From Desarmillaria ectypa (Eukaryota > Basidiomycota > Agaricomycetes > Agaricales > Physalacriaceae), in NCBI GenBank assembly GCA_030407005.1, contig JAUDYN010000008.1, positions 2,852,001 through 2,916,000 of the forward strand: a DNA stretch of 64,000 nucleotides, in the 5' to 3' direction. The position numbers and the translations under genes are program-made. Of the stretch, positions 23,928 to 34,762 are shown in pieces. A model generated the notes under the pieces. The model made no database searches and was not told where the DNA came from. It saw only the letters and a list, made by a program, of their open reading frames with translations. The number at the start of each line of letters is the position of its first letter. Within the stretch, counting starts at the first letter, position 1.

Positions 23928-25227
23928 GACTTTCTAATTCTGGCTCATATACTTGTACTAGAACAGCAGAAGTACTTCCCCGTATGATGTGACTTGTTCA
24001 CGTATCGGGGTTAGCCACAATGTGAAGATATCTACTTCGATATCGCCCACATTGTTGCTGATGAAAATGAAAGCGCATGCTAGCTGTTCGTTCTTATTTC
24101 GGTCTGTTATTTCTCTATTTGACCCCATCCAAAAATCTCAAGAATATCTGTTGTACATCGTGTAGCTGGAGTCTCTGGCTTTCCTCAGCGTCGATTTTAT
24201 CTTACCCAAACGTCTGTATTCTGCGTAATATACCAAAATCTGTTAACGAATAGATCTCTAGTCTATGTCAACTCGCTGCTTGTTATTTTTTTATCCGTTT
24301 CTTTTTGAACCTAAAGCTTACATGCGCTAGGCTTAATTACCGACGTAAACATCCGTCGAACAAGCCCACCGCAGAACGTGTAGGACATTCGACTCCAGCT
24401 GTCCTCCAGATCACACTTCACAGTTCCGCAGGCGATACCGAAGAAACGGTATGTGCAATCGCATGTGCTAAAAATAGTCGTCGTCTCGATTGCTGATCAA
24501 GTATTTCCTCCAGAATATCAGCATTCTGCTCTCTGATATCCAGAACATCCCAAGAAGACATTTCTGAGGGCCAGTTGCGTATTACTTATAGTGGATAGCG
24601 TCATTCCAAAGTAGAGACGTCGTAGTGATCGTCTCAGTTACACCATCACCCCTCCGGATTCTATCCTCTTCATGCCCCATGAGAGTGCCTTAACAACATT
24701 CAATTTTACTCGTTACTGTGATCAGAATCAAGGGACAGAATCAAAATGATACACCAGTCGTGCACTGGGCGCGATTCTGGTCGCAGTGATACATCTCTGA
24801 AAATCACTGACCTACCTGAAACTCAGTCGGCGTGGGTTGCCAAACATATTTCCTTGACTCCTGGTGACTTCCTGAAGTACTGCGCCTGCGCGGCTCGCCC
24901 TGTCGTTTGCAGCATTTGCTACTGCTCCTTGGTCCCATGATTCCAACATCCAGTAAACGTATAAGCTGCGCATGAGGCCCAACATAGTGATATGCGAGAT
25001 AGGTGATCTACCAACAACCAACACCGTTCGATTTTTATGGTGACGAATCCAATGAAGACCGGAATCAGTGATCCACATGCAAGCCTGGTGACCGTGATTC
25101 TGCCGTCGTTTGTGAACTGACAGTTCAGTCGAACTTGGCATCATGGTTGCTGGTCAGAAACAAAGAGGCAAAAAAGTATATAACTACGACCAGATGCGTT
25201 CTGGAGTTTCCTGCCAGTAACCTCACC
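23928..25227. other. No recognised gene; upstream of membrane-protein gene
   Basis: 1.3 kb with short frames only. A CGTATCGGGG motif near 24001 and the CAACTC-rich stretch near 24270 are not repeated. The last 200 bp are the likely promoter of the next gene. Confidence 0.4.
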
Positions 25228-26509
25228 ATGTCTAGTACATCGACAGGTGCCCCGGAGCTTACAGAGGATGATAAACGGTTCATCCGTCAAATCCTAGGCA
25301 GTCTCATGGGATCCGTGGTCCTCCAAGGACTGTTACACGGTATGAGTTTGATCTTCGCGTTCTTCCCGATGCCTGATTAACCGACTCGGTAGGGTTGTAC
25401 ACCGCCGTATTGGCCATCACCCTCTGGCAGCTGTGTACGCACTCTTCCCACTTGGATGATGCATAACCTGTGATTTCCGTAGTGACCAGCAAAGAACGGC
25501 GGAACAAGGTCACTATGGGTGTCATCGTCGTTGCCATATACATTTCGACTACCATCAGCTTCGGGTTCACCTGGTCTTTCCTCCGCTATGTACTCATCGA
25601 CAATGACGAGGACATGGTGACATCGTACTTTGCCTCCCAAGCTAGCGACAGACATACGATAGTAAAGGTTATCGTTACCGCTACTTGTGGAGGGATCAGC
25701 ACGATCCTCTCCGATGGTACTATGGTATGTACGATCGCCGGTTTTAGTCGACTAATTCATATCTGGACCTCCCTTGCATAGATCTGGCGGTGCTGGATCA
25801 TATGGGGACGAAGCTGGTTGATAAGTATCTGCCCCATTCTCTGCACGATCGTTGGTATAAGTAAGCCCTTCCTGCCATTCAGCGGGTCCCAGCTCAGTGA
25901 TCCACTCCAAGTATGCAAAGTTTTGTCCGTGTACCACCTCATCTCCGACAATGTCAACGGAGTAGATGAACAGACCGCATATGGCACTAGGATCAACTGG
26001 TCTATTATTTATATCTCCCTCATCATGACGACGACTATCTGGTGCACCCTACTAATCATTTTTCGAATTGTAAGCGTAGGAAGGAAGGTCGAACATGGCC
26101 TCCAACGATATCGCCGCATCATTGAAGTGGTTGTGGAATCATCGGCTTTATATACCGCTTCGCTGATCGTGCTTCTGGTGATAGTCGCACGGAATGTTAT
26201 ACATGGAGATTATTTTGATGTCATAACCACCATAGCAAGGGTACGTCCTTCCCCTTCCGGGCCGATTTGATTATTTAAACTCGTGCTTTCCTCTAGGGTA
26301 TTGCCCCCACTTTGATTGTTGGACGCGTCGCGGCAGGGCACGCGCGCGCTGATGATTCATGGCTTAGTTCGGCTTTATCGTCTCTACATTTCGGATCTGC
26401 GGCCCGCGGGGAAACAGATATGAGCGCTACAATGAGCGTTGCTAGTTGGAGGGTCGACAATCAGGCGGGACCTGAGGACCATTTGCAGGTGACGTCCCTC
26501 CCTGTGTGA
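25228..26509 (+). CDS. Seven-helix membrane protein, uncharacterised agaricomycete family
   Basis: Six exons (25228-25339, 25393-25434, 25483-25724, 25782-25860, 25912-26240, 26297-26509) sum to 338 residues with all junctions in phase. Seven hydrophobic segments are visible, among them AVLAITLWQLL, TMGVIVVAIYISTTISFGF, SIIYISLIMTTTIWCTLLI and ALYTASLIVLLVIVA. Family landmarks known from other agaricomycetes are IWRCWIIWGRSW after helix 3, RRIIEVVVESSALY before helix 6 and GIAPTLIVGRVAAGHA at helix 7. The C-terminal tail is polar and Ser-rich. The layout resembles a receptor, but no function is known. It lies inside the inverted segment, so its orientation relative to the flanks has changed, while the gene itself is intact. 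Confidence 0.85.
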
Positions 26510-28559
26510 CTGGAATATAGCTTCGGCATAGTTTCCAGCACGGCATGGAGCAGGTTTCTCTGGACCTAATAACAAAGTGAAGCCTACTGGAGAGTAGCCG
26601 TGGCTGTAACAAAGAAGGTATCACGAGACTTCAGATTGAGCTCTTGATGTGACAGGAAACCACTGCTATGACGTTCGGTGAAGCAGGAGCTAGTCAGGGA
26701 TGTAAGATTGAAGCGGATGAACTGCCATGTCCTGTGATGTCTATGAAACGGCAAATAAGCTTTCGCGTGTAGCACCGGCAGCTGTTGACCCACAAGACAT
26801 CCCCGAGGTCGGCTTGCTACTGTTATAATCGACAGAGACTTCAGTGCAGACTTACCATTTTCGGTGCTGTCCACCAAGAATGCGGTAATGCGAGTAACAC
26901 CCGGGAATCATGGTGCGGGGCTGCTTGATATGGGGGAACCTAGCGCTCTTAGTGGCTCCACTTTGTTTGGTTGTGCTAATGTCGGCATGGTTAATATCTT
27001 CAACAACGTTTCTAAGGATGCTAATTGTGGGTGAAAATGCCCTAGAAAGCGATCGTCAATCGTAATGCGTAACTTGGGCCTACTTGACGACGTACTCTGA
27101 CCACATGATATTCAGCGCAATGTTTGATTGACAGAAGGCTCGGAGAACGTTGAGGTTGTACCAAAGAGTTGTCTATAACGCTCGCCAATTGGAGGATCTT
27201 GCGTAAACATGTCCGATCTCAATCGCCTTGGTGACAAGCTCGCCGATACTCTATTCCGCTAGTCTCACGGCACCTATAAAGAAATATGTAAGACATTCGC
27301 TTCAGAATAGAGATGACACACTCAGCCAGACCCTGTCGCTCAGATTAGAAGACGTCGTAGCCGGATGTGGCAGTACTTTCAAAGAAACGGAGGTCACTAC
27401 CTGCTGTGACCGGGCATGAAACGCATGCCCTACTTCTCTTCCAAGAATCACCACACTTCCCTGAACGGCTACATGTCGAGAGCCGGCGACGGTTCTGATT
27501 TAAGTGTAGCTAGAGTAAGGGTTGCAAATACTCCACGTGGTTCATGAAATTAAACTAGACTTCTCAGACACCATGACCATGTTGTCCCTGCGAGGGACCT
27601 TAGCTGGAGACGCGTCTGCGATCCTGGTATCCTATGAGAAATGCTACCTGAGAATTGAGCTTATCCACATCATCATTGACGTACCTTTGTAACTATTCGT
27701 GTCGAGCGTAGTATCATAGCTATGATCCAACCTTTGATCCAACCTTCGAATCGACGTCTTGCAAGGGACGACATCGACCAGCACATTGGTAGGCAACCCA
27801 TGAGTGACCCTTCGCATGCCGAAAGACGTCGTAATGTGGTAACAGTTTTGCTATCTGTTTCGGAATCGTAATGCATGAATCGCTCTGCTATCCCGAGGAT
27901 ACTTGTTCTAGGCCTCAACAAGTACTTGCCGATGACAGCACAGTTGAGAGATCCAGGACCAGGGTGACCCTATGGAGTGTCATTCATAGAAAAATGGTTT
28001 CGGAAACCAGTGACATACCTTCAGAAGATGCCGACACTCAAATCCTGCTAAGAACGAATTAAGACATCATCGCGGCGACGAGATTATTGTGCGGCTTCGA
28101 GAAGAGGGTGTATCAGTATCGGAGTTCTGTCAATGACTGTTGAATTGTACCTGGAAGGATGGCACACCGGTTCTAGAGCCTCGTTCTGCTCCGCTTGTAC
28201 TATCCGTACTCCCACGGAAGTCAAGGTACTATTTTTTTCTGCCGCCAAGTGAATGCAAGGGCGATTGTTGCGCGTTCCTTCCTTGCACCCAGGTTTGGTG
28301 GGTTTGCCTACGCTTAAGTGTTAGGTTCAAGCAATCTTCATTGCAGATACTATTGAAGCATCAACTTGCGGACTTGGACTGAAAGGTAGTCCCCTGTCCC
28401 TACGACGACAGTGCGTACATAAGACCTTCACAAGTGTCAGGCGTACGCCTAAGACCTATGGAACAACATATATAAGCAGCAAGTTGACGTGATGGAGGAA
28501 AATATGATGACCAGTAAACGGACAGTACCAAGTTGACCATGAGAAGTAAAATGTGATCT
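26510..28559. other. No recognised gene
   Basis: Frames up to 97 codons on both strands, none with a pattern or splice structure I can defend. A short direct repeat of TTTGATCCAACCTT occurs at about 27722-27746. The minus frame 27673-27921 spans it and is unremarkable. Confidence 0.4.
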
Positions 28560-29440
28560 TGGGTTGAGGCTGTCCAAAGTAGTCTACGCCATTAATTGTC
28601 ACTGCCACGCTGTACATGACTCACCAGATGGCTGAGTTGTATCATTCCCCACATATACGGGCCTGTAGCTAAGAAAGGCGTCGTTAAAAGACTAAAATGG
28701 CGATTAACGCGTTGTCCAACTATGCAGAGATAGGTAACCTACCTTTCAGTCACCCGCACATAGATAGCAGCGAAATAGTCATATCAATACAGACGCGGTC
28801 TTGGATCACAGAGTAAGCACACAAATCGATAAATACAAGCGGTGCGCACGATTCCACGAAGGCACTGTCTTCCAATCCCGCATACACTGGCCGGATTGAT
28901 TGCAGTATCGACCCAGTCATAAGACCGTCGTACCATTGTCGCTATAGTATTCCAGCAACAATGAGATAGTCAAAACATTCAGTATGGAACCAAGAGACGC
29001 GTCGGCCTGGAATTTGGGAAGGATGTCGTCTGGCAATGATATCGTGCTCTTCAGAAAGATGTGTTTTTTCTAGTCAAAAGATAGACGAACCATTCTATAT
29101 GGATATAATTCTATCCATTTCTTCCTGTTCTCTACAGTCTAACGCGACGAAAATTCCAATTCGCGGGACTGACCAAAGGTCCGCAAATTGCGAGCAGAAC
29201 ACGAGCCGCATACGTAAGTCTCGAGCAGAAAAGGCCATAGACTGCGCGGGCCGCTGTCGAAGAATTCAGGGGCGGGGCCCAATAGCGCCCTCACAGTGGG
29301 GGTGGCCGGAAAGACCGTGATTGTGACTGTGACATCCCGCATGCGAAGGCGCCCTGACTCAGCGATCTCCTGGCCTCGATCGGGGCCCGGCTTTTTTGTC
29401 CAATTTTCGCTTACGTTTGTATCTTCCCGACTTTGGCGTG
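28560..29440. repeat. Duplicated degenerate block, copy 3 (partial)
   Basis: Aligns with 5100-5900 and 13500-14350 in the same orientation as the neighbouring hydrolase: shared pieces around CCGCATACACTGG (28877), ACGCGTC-GG (28994) and TGACTGTGAC (29321). No frame is kept with the other copies. Confidence 0.45.
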
Positions 29441-29713
29441 CAGTGTACCTTTACTACGCTTCATGCTCTAAAAAGAATGAGGCGAATAGTACACAGTAGT
29501 GAACCAATTAGATCTCGGGTCGAGACACATCTCTCGTTATTGGCACGAGGGTCCGGGTAACTTGAAGAAAGACAAATATTTAATAGGGCTGCATAATCAA
29601 TGAGCGGGGTTATATTGAACATAATCGGTTTGGTGTAGTGCATAATTAACGCGAATAATGGATCACAGGTCTGCGCTGGACGAACGGGAGACCAGGGTCA
29701 GGTTCTATTTATT

Positions 29714-31936
29714 TCAACCACGGAAGGAACGTCGCTGAGTTGTGTCTGACAGTGTTGAGAACAGCTCAGTCTCAACTTCACAAACGACTCCGTCGTTGGG
29801 CAAAGTGCCATTTTGGAAATAAGCCTGAACGTACGCGTATGTACAGGCAGAGGAAGCTGCCAAGGAGGTGTGCTATAAGATCGACGAGGTTAATAGACAT
29901 ACATGTGGTTCTGAGCGATACTCACCCCGGATGAATTCTGAACAAGAACGACGGATCCAGGGAACGCGCTCGATGTTTTCTTTGCCCTAATGGGAGAGTA
30001 ATCAATACAAATGAACATAAAAAGATGGAGAAGAGTAACGTACGAGGAGAGGGGAGTGATAGGATCTGAACAACACATTAGTTGCGTCAAATAGAAAAAC
30101 ACATAATAGAATCACATACCAGCCGTGTTTCCTATGAAAAGTATGGGATAGCCGGTGTTTCCGGCAACTGGACCTACCAGATACATCAGAATGGGTCCTG
30201 GTTGTCAGTGCAGAGGACAGTTCACCTGTAAATCTGTCTTCGCGATGAAACTTCCACCCGCTAAAGAGAGACAGAATTAGTGTGCACACGCGACTAAGTA
30301 GGAATCCACATACGAGCAGCCGATCCTCTGCGACATTAGCCAAACAGCAAAAGGCGATAGACCCTGGACACTATCCCAATATGCAAACAGGTCTGCCACA
30401 GAGTCCGTGTTATTCAGCGTATCGCTGCAGGAGATGGCAATTTCCGCCTCCCATGAATTATCGTAAACGGGAGATGGGTCATATGCATTCGCTTGCATTT
30501 CATAAATTATGCTGCCGTTCCCTACTGCGAGGCCTTCTGCGAGGACAGAGAAAGACGTATATGGCAGGAACAGGGCGTTCTTGACTGCGGTTTGCAAGAC
30601 GGCGTAGTCGACGACACCATAGGAAGATTTAGAAGGGATTATGACTGGGACAGGTTCGGTGAGAAGGGACTGGTATATGGTGGCGAGGTTGTTGGATATT
30701 TCATCAGAGGTGGAAGCGTAGAATGCACAGGATTCAGGGCCAGCAGCCACACAGCCATCAAAGAATGATTGCATATCTTTCTCGGTGTCGGCGACTTCAT
30801 TGCGCCAGTCACCTGGAAGGAGTAAAATGTCAGTTATGTAAGCTCAGTGGATGCTTCGAGGTTATTATACCGCTGTAATAGCCGTCCACGTCCAACACAC
30901 CTGATCAATATGAGTGAAGGAACTGGCAGATGATCTGAGAAGCTAACGACATACCATCAAGTACCATACGTTCGACTTTGTCCTATAAATACATTCATAA
31001 TCGAACAGCTGAGATTATCGAAAGAAACGCACGGGAAACATTGCAGCAAAGGTGGAGCCGATTACAGTCCCATAACTAGAGGACATCAATCAGCCGTCAA
31101 ACAGCGCAAAAAGCACTACTAGCTTACGAGAATCCCCAGTACTGCAGCTTCTCTTGACCCGCAGCCTCACTAATTCGCAACATATCCCGGGCAACATTAT
31201 CCGTACTAACGTAATTCAGGATTCCATTATCCCTCTCCTTAGCCAATTCCGCTATGACTTGCGCAGATGCCCATAAATGAGGAATCTGATCCGAGGTCGT
31301 ATTAACAGCAAAAGTCCAATGATTGGTACTGGCAAGCCATTCATAATGCTCTTCTTTGGAGAGGAAGAACTCTGCTCGAGGCGTCGAATTACCTACTCCT
31401 GCAATGCTTGCAGTATGAGCTTCAGCCGGTTATAGAAAAGGTGGGTCAACGCACCACGAGGATCGAAGCTGATGATGTCGTATTGGTTCCCAATAACAGA
31501 TGCAAGCAACGAACCAATAGAAGTCAAATAGACGACACCACTACCGCCAGGGCCACCTGGATTCATCAGTACGGTTCCTTTATACTCGGTCTCGGACTGC
31601 GCGGAAAGCTTGATAACCGCGAGAGCAGCTTTGTCGCCATCCTCATTCGAGTAGTCGATAGGAACCTTCAGTTGTATAGAGGAAACGTCATGTGAAATAC
31701 CGTAGTATGAAGGGGGAAATCATACCTAGAAACGTGTGCATTTATAGTTAGAGTAGCGGTCGACCCATGAGAAATTACTCGTTGGTTCGATCTAAAGCTT
31801 GGTCGTGAGCAACAGCACATCGAGAAGGAGAAACTGGACAAACAGTGCTCCAATCGAAATTGCTTTGGGCCAATACTGTTGGGAACAGGAACTCCCTATA
31901 GAAAAGGAAGCACAATGTAAGGAACAGAGTGACCAT
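29714..31936 (-). pseudogene. TAP-like secreted hydrolase, copy 3, with premature stop
   Basis: Same exon plan as the intact gene at 8106-10378, and most exons are in phase: signal peptide (MVTLFLTLCFLFYREF..., cut near VLA), NPGGPGGSG, GFS-YGT nucleophile site, NTAD, and SGHTS-like end. Two changes stand out in exon 2. The last codon before the intron is TAG (31728-31726) where the intact gene has CAG, and the conserved Cys of the WVDCYSNYKC stretch is Arg (CGC). The stop falls near residue 53, before all catalytic residues. The promoter TATA is kept. The loss looks recent because the rest is open. It could still be transcribed. It lies within the inverted segment, so it now points away from the GNAT it once faced. 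Confidence 0.8.
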
Positions 31937-31977
31937 TGAAAAAGTCGATATCGAGTTTAATGGCAATACTGGTAACC

Positions 31978-31984
31978 ATTTATA
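31978..31984 (-). promoter_or_regulatory. TATA box of hydrolase copy 3
   Basis: TATAAAT on minus, 42-48 bp before the ATG, matching the box at 10417-10423 of the intact paralogue. Confidence 0.5.
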
Positions 31985-32309
31985 CGCATCGATTCAGCAT
32001 CCACTGAGCTTAGCGGCAGGGTTACGTTGATACGTATACTTGATACAGACGCAGTGTGTGCGCAGCTGAAACTATTAAAATGAGCTACGGAATTGTTCAC
32101 GTGCTACGGAAGATAGCTGCAAATGGAGGATATCCTTCTTCCATTTGCGAGCGGCTTGAGGGTACAGCCTGCACAAGTATTATCTTAGTGGTCTTGTATC
32201 GTGAGCGCAGGTAGAAGTCAATGTTTATAAAATGTACAAAAGCATTCCAGTATTATACAATTCAGGACCGTACACAAAATCTTCGTCATCAATGAAAATA
32301 GCGGGGCTG
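31985..32309. other. Hydrolase upstream region up to the LTR
   Basis: Partly alignable with 10424-10560. Ends with GGCTG (32305-32309), one half of a target-site duplication whose partner is CAGCC at 23203-23207. Confidence 0.5.
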
Positions 32310-32962
32310 TGTTAGGAATCTGCCGAAATCAGGATATGAGAGTGAGGGGCGACAAGTGATGATCGAAGCGAGGTAGGATATGTTATAGAGATGTATGTCG
32401 TTAGGGAATAGAATAGATTCCGGCAAGGGTTCGTGAGGAGACCTGAGAGGTCCAGTTTGCGAGGTAAAGGGGTCAGTAAGTGCGAAGCAGTTACTGTAGG
32501 AAGCAGCCGGTGAGCGCGGAGCTATTATGGGCTGTAGATGAAGACAAGCGCTAGGCGTAGTCTTCGGATTGGTGTCGGAAAGCGCTTGGCGTATCCAACG
32601 AGTTGTTCAGCAAGCGCTAGGCATAACTGATGAGGTTTCTGACAAGCGCTAGGCGTAGTCAGGAAGCGAGGAGATTGGCAAGCGCTAGGCGTAACCGATC
32701 AGATGCTTAGTTCACACAATGAAGTGGACTTGAAGATGAGTAGCTTGATTTCTTTTTTTTTACAAGGTTACAGATGGTATTTATATACTAAAAGGCTCGA
32801 GTCATGAATATTCTACAATGTTCTATTATATTCTAGTATGAGCAAGAAGAATAGAGAAAGTAAAAGAAAATTATGTGTGAGTCACTGCTAGGACCGAGAA
32901 GGCCGAGTGTAGGCATGCGTTGACTCATGCACCGAGTTTACAGATACTCAAGATCCATGACA
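32310..32962 (+). mobile_element. Solo LTR, family A, copy 2
   Basis: 653 bp, TGTTAGGAATC...ATCCATGACA, the inverted partner of 23208-23858. It has the same five-unit repeat array (32545-32694). The flanks GGCTG (left) and ATCAC (right) do not match each other but are the reverse complements of copy 1's flanks. A poly-T run at 32753-32761 is the main difference from copy 1. Confidence 0.92.
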
Positions 32963-33045
32963 ATCACGAGGGCTATGATGAAATCCGCAGCAGCGATCAT
33001 ACAGAAAATGATATTGGTATATAGAATATCAGTACAGCCACAAGT
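32963..33045 (-). pseudogene. DUF6534-like membrane protein, 5' fragment
   Basis: On minus the frame reads DILYTNIIFCMIAAADFIIA and then L, ending at the LTR border with GTGAT. This is the last-helix region of DUF6534 proteins. It joins the fragment at 23859-23927. Upstream of 33045 the sequence belongs to an F-box relic, so only this one exon of the membrane protein is visible, perhaps preceded by an intron or a deletion. Confidence 0.6.
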
Positions 33046-33821
33046 CTTTGGGGCATTTCTTGTAGAAGATGGCTGCTTGAATATTCCTTATCCCAAATAA
33101 ACTGCAAAATCGAATGAAAAGATATTTTCGTAACTAAGGGGAAGTTACGGATATTGCAGGCCCAGTATCATTCATGACAGGGCGATATCTCACGAGGGGC
33201 ATTCTATTATCCAAGGTGCATATTCGCCGCCTGTGCATGTCGAAGCGGGCCCATCCACTTAGCGTAAGAAGGGCTTTGAACGACTGTCAGCAGAAAAGAA
33301 AATGGGTTATTGTTATGATGGTAGGTGTTCTTTTTCTGATTCACCCAGTCTAACTCGTAAACGCTGCCTTCGTTATCTGAAGGTCGCTCTTCAACAGGTG
33401 CTAGCAGATGGAAAATTGCACCAGGATCGTCCAATTTATGCCAAATCAAGTCCATGGTGATATCTGCCCACAATTTGCAGACAGTGAGAGGACCATGTGT
33501 TGGATAACATGCGCACTGCAGATCAAAGTTTTCCCAGTGAGTTAGAACAGAGCAGTTCAAGTTTACTTATAGGAAGGGAGGCAAACGAGTACATTATACT
33601 ACAAAATCTAGCTACTTATATACTCTGTGTATCCTTCTTGTACTTTCTCTCTCTCTTAATAATCCTTTACTCAGCAAGACTCGGGCCAACTGGACATCGG
33701 GCCAGCTCGCACAGCCACAGGGTCAACAATATTCCACACCGTGCACGGGTGGCTGCAGAGGCCAGGCGAGCTTTATGATGATTGCGGCGACCAGCTCCGG
33801 GACGGTAAAGATACGGTGCAT
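33046..33821 (-). pseudogene. F-box gene remnant split by an LTR
   Basis: The ATG at 33821 starts MHRIFTVPELVAAIIIKLAW, the usual opening of agaricomycete F-box genes. The frame hits the LTR at 33728. Past the LTR, from 33497, it resumes HGPLTVCKLWADITMDLIWH followed by KLDDPGAIFHLLAP, the rest of the F-box motif. Without the insertion the two halves give an F-box of normal length (about 44 residues). Further on, 33275-33110 reads GWARFDMHRRRICTL and then LRR-like decay with frame changes and stops. The F-box binds Skp1 in ubiquitin ligases in working members; this copy cannot make a full protein. Confidence 0.6.
33498..33728. mobile_element. Probable solo LTR, family C, inside an F-box gene
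   Basis: 231 bp with ends TGTTGG...TCAACA. The inner layout (TTATATACT, then TTTCTCTCTCTCTTAATAA, then CAGCAAG-CTCGG) is like the second half of LTR family B, so the two families are probably related. It interrupts an F-box coding frame. The flanks CCATG and ATATT do not match, so no target-site duplication is visible; recombination or decay at one border may explain this. Confidence 0.55.
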
Positions 33822-34514
33822 TGGAGGAGACTCGTTCCGGAGATTAAGTTAGTATTTGAGTAGACATTTGTTATAGGAATACATTACGATGCTGCAGGTA
33901 ACGCCAGAGGTTTGCTAGTCATGGTGAAAACTCGAGATGAAAAAGGATGAGACTCCAAATTCGGACATGATATAAAATACGCACGTGAAGATGTTGATCT
34001 TGCCGGCTCTCAGCCAGAAGGGATCACTAAACGTAGCTACTCTAAAGCGCTCATGTAGCCACAGATAAAAAACATCTAATATAAGCAGTCACTACGAGAG
34101 AACTGAGAAAATACGCTTTTAGCCAAAACCTAAAGGAAAGAAGCGACAAAGATCGAGTCAGCGTGTCTAGATAGATAAATCTCTCTGGTGACACTTGTCG
34201 ACATAGTAAAATACCAACAAACGGAACTGCACAGGATGCAACTACATCCTCACTGAGCATAAAGCTCTATCTCCGTCTCAAGCCCCATCTTCGCGGCCTC
34301 TTCGCTGCATCCCGAGTGCGCATTGAACGGGCCTGGATAGTTTTCGGACCATGAAACTTGAAAGAGCCTGCTTTTAAGCTTCAGAGCTTCCCGCGACTAG
34401 ATTTGGCTGTCGACTCTGTAAGGTTGTGGTCACAAGTCACGAGATGTGACCGAACGCGTTGAAGTTTGCCATAACTTACAAGCACGCCACAGTTGGTGTT
34501 ACCACCAGTATACG
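33822..34514. other. No recognised gene
   Basis: About 700 bp between the F-box start and LTR B. A minus frame at 34051-34260 (69 codons) is hydrophobic but not recognisable. Confidence 0.4.
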
Positions 34515-34762
34515 TGTTGTGAAAAATGGGGGATGAATAGATCAGTTCGTTCCCAGTTAGTACATGTGCGGTGTCAGGCCAATAGTATTGCGCTTGGCTG
34601 AGCTCTGCAAACGCATGCAGATGTACACTACTGTACCTACTTATATACTAAATGCTAATTTACTAGAATCTTCTACAAGTTTCCTAATATTTCTCTCTTA
34701 ATCAGCAAGTTCGGCATGATGCCGGATTGCCATCATCTCGGCTCAACTCTCAAATCCCAACA
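34515..34762 (+). mobile_element. Solo LTR, family B, CpG-containing copy
   Basis: 248 bp, TGTTGTGAAAAATGG...AATCCCAACA, with 5-bp flanks ATACG (34510-34514) and ATATG (34763-34767), a target-site duplication with one C/T difference. It has seven CG sites, all lost in the copy at 1572-1821. Confidence 0.85.

Larger units (their letters stand above)
23859..32309. other. Segment inverted by recombination between LTRs
   Basis: The LTR on the left is flanked by CAGCC and GTGAT, and the LTR on the right by GGCTG and ATCAC. GGCTG is the reverse complement of CAGCC, and ATCAC that of GTGAT. Flipping 23859-32309 gives each LTR an ordinary matching duplication (CAGCC both sides; ATCAC both sides). 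The flip also joins a split coding exon in frame and restores a GNAT/hydrolase gene pair. A chance match of two 5-mers has a probability of about one in a million. Confidence 0.88.

Noticed and set aside
23208..32962. One transposon bounded by long inverted repeats instead of two solo LTRs
   Set aside because: A single element would have one matching duplication outside both ends; the outer flanks here are CAGCC (left) and ATCAC (right), which do not match directly or as complements. The inside contains ordinary host-type genes, and a stand-alone copy of the same LTR exists with its own CTGGG pair.
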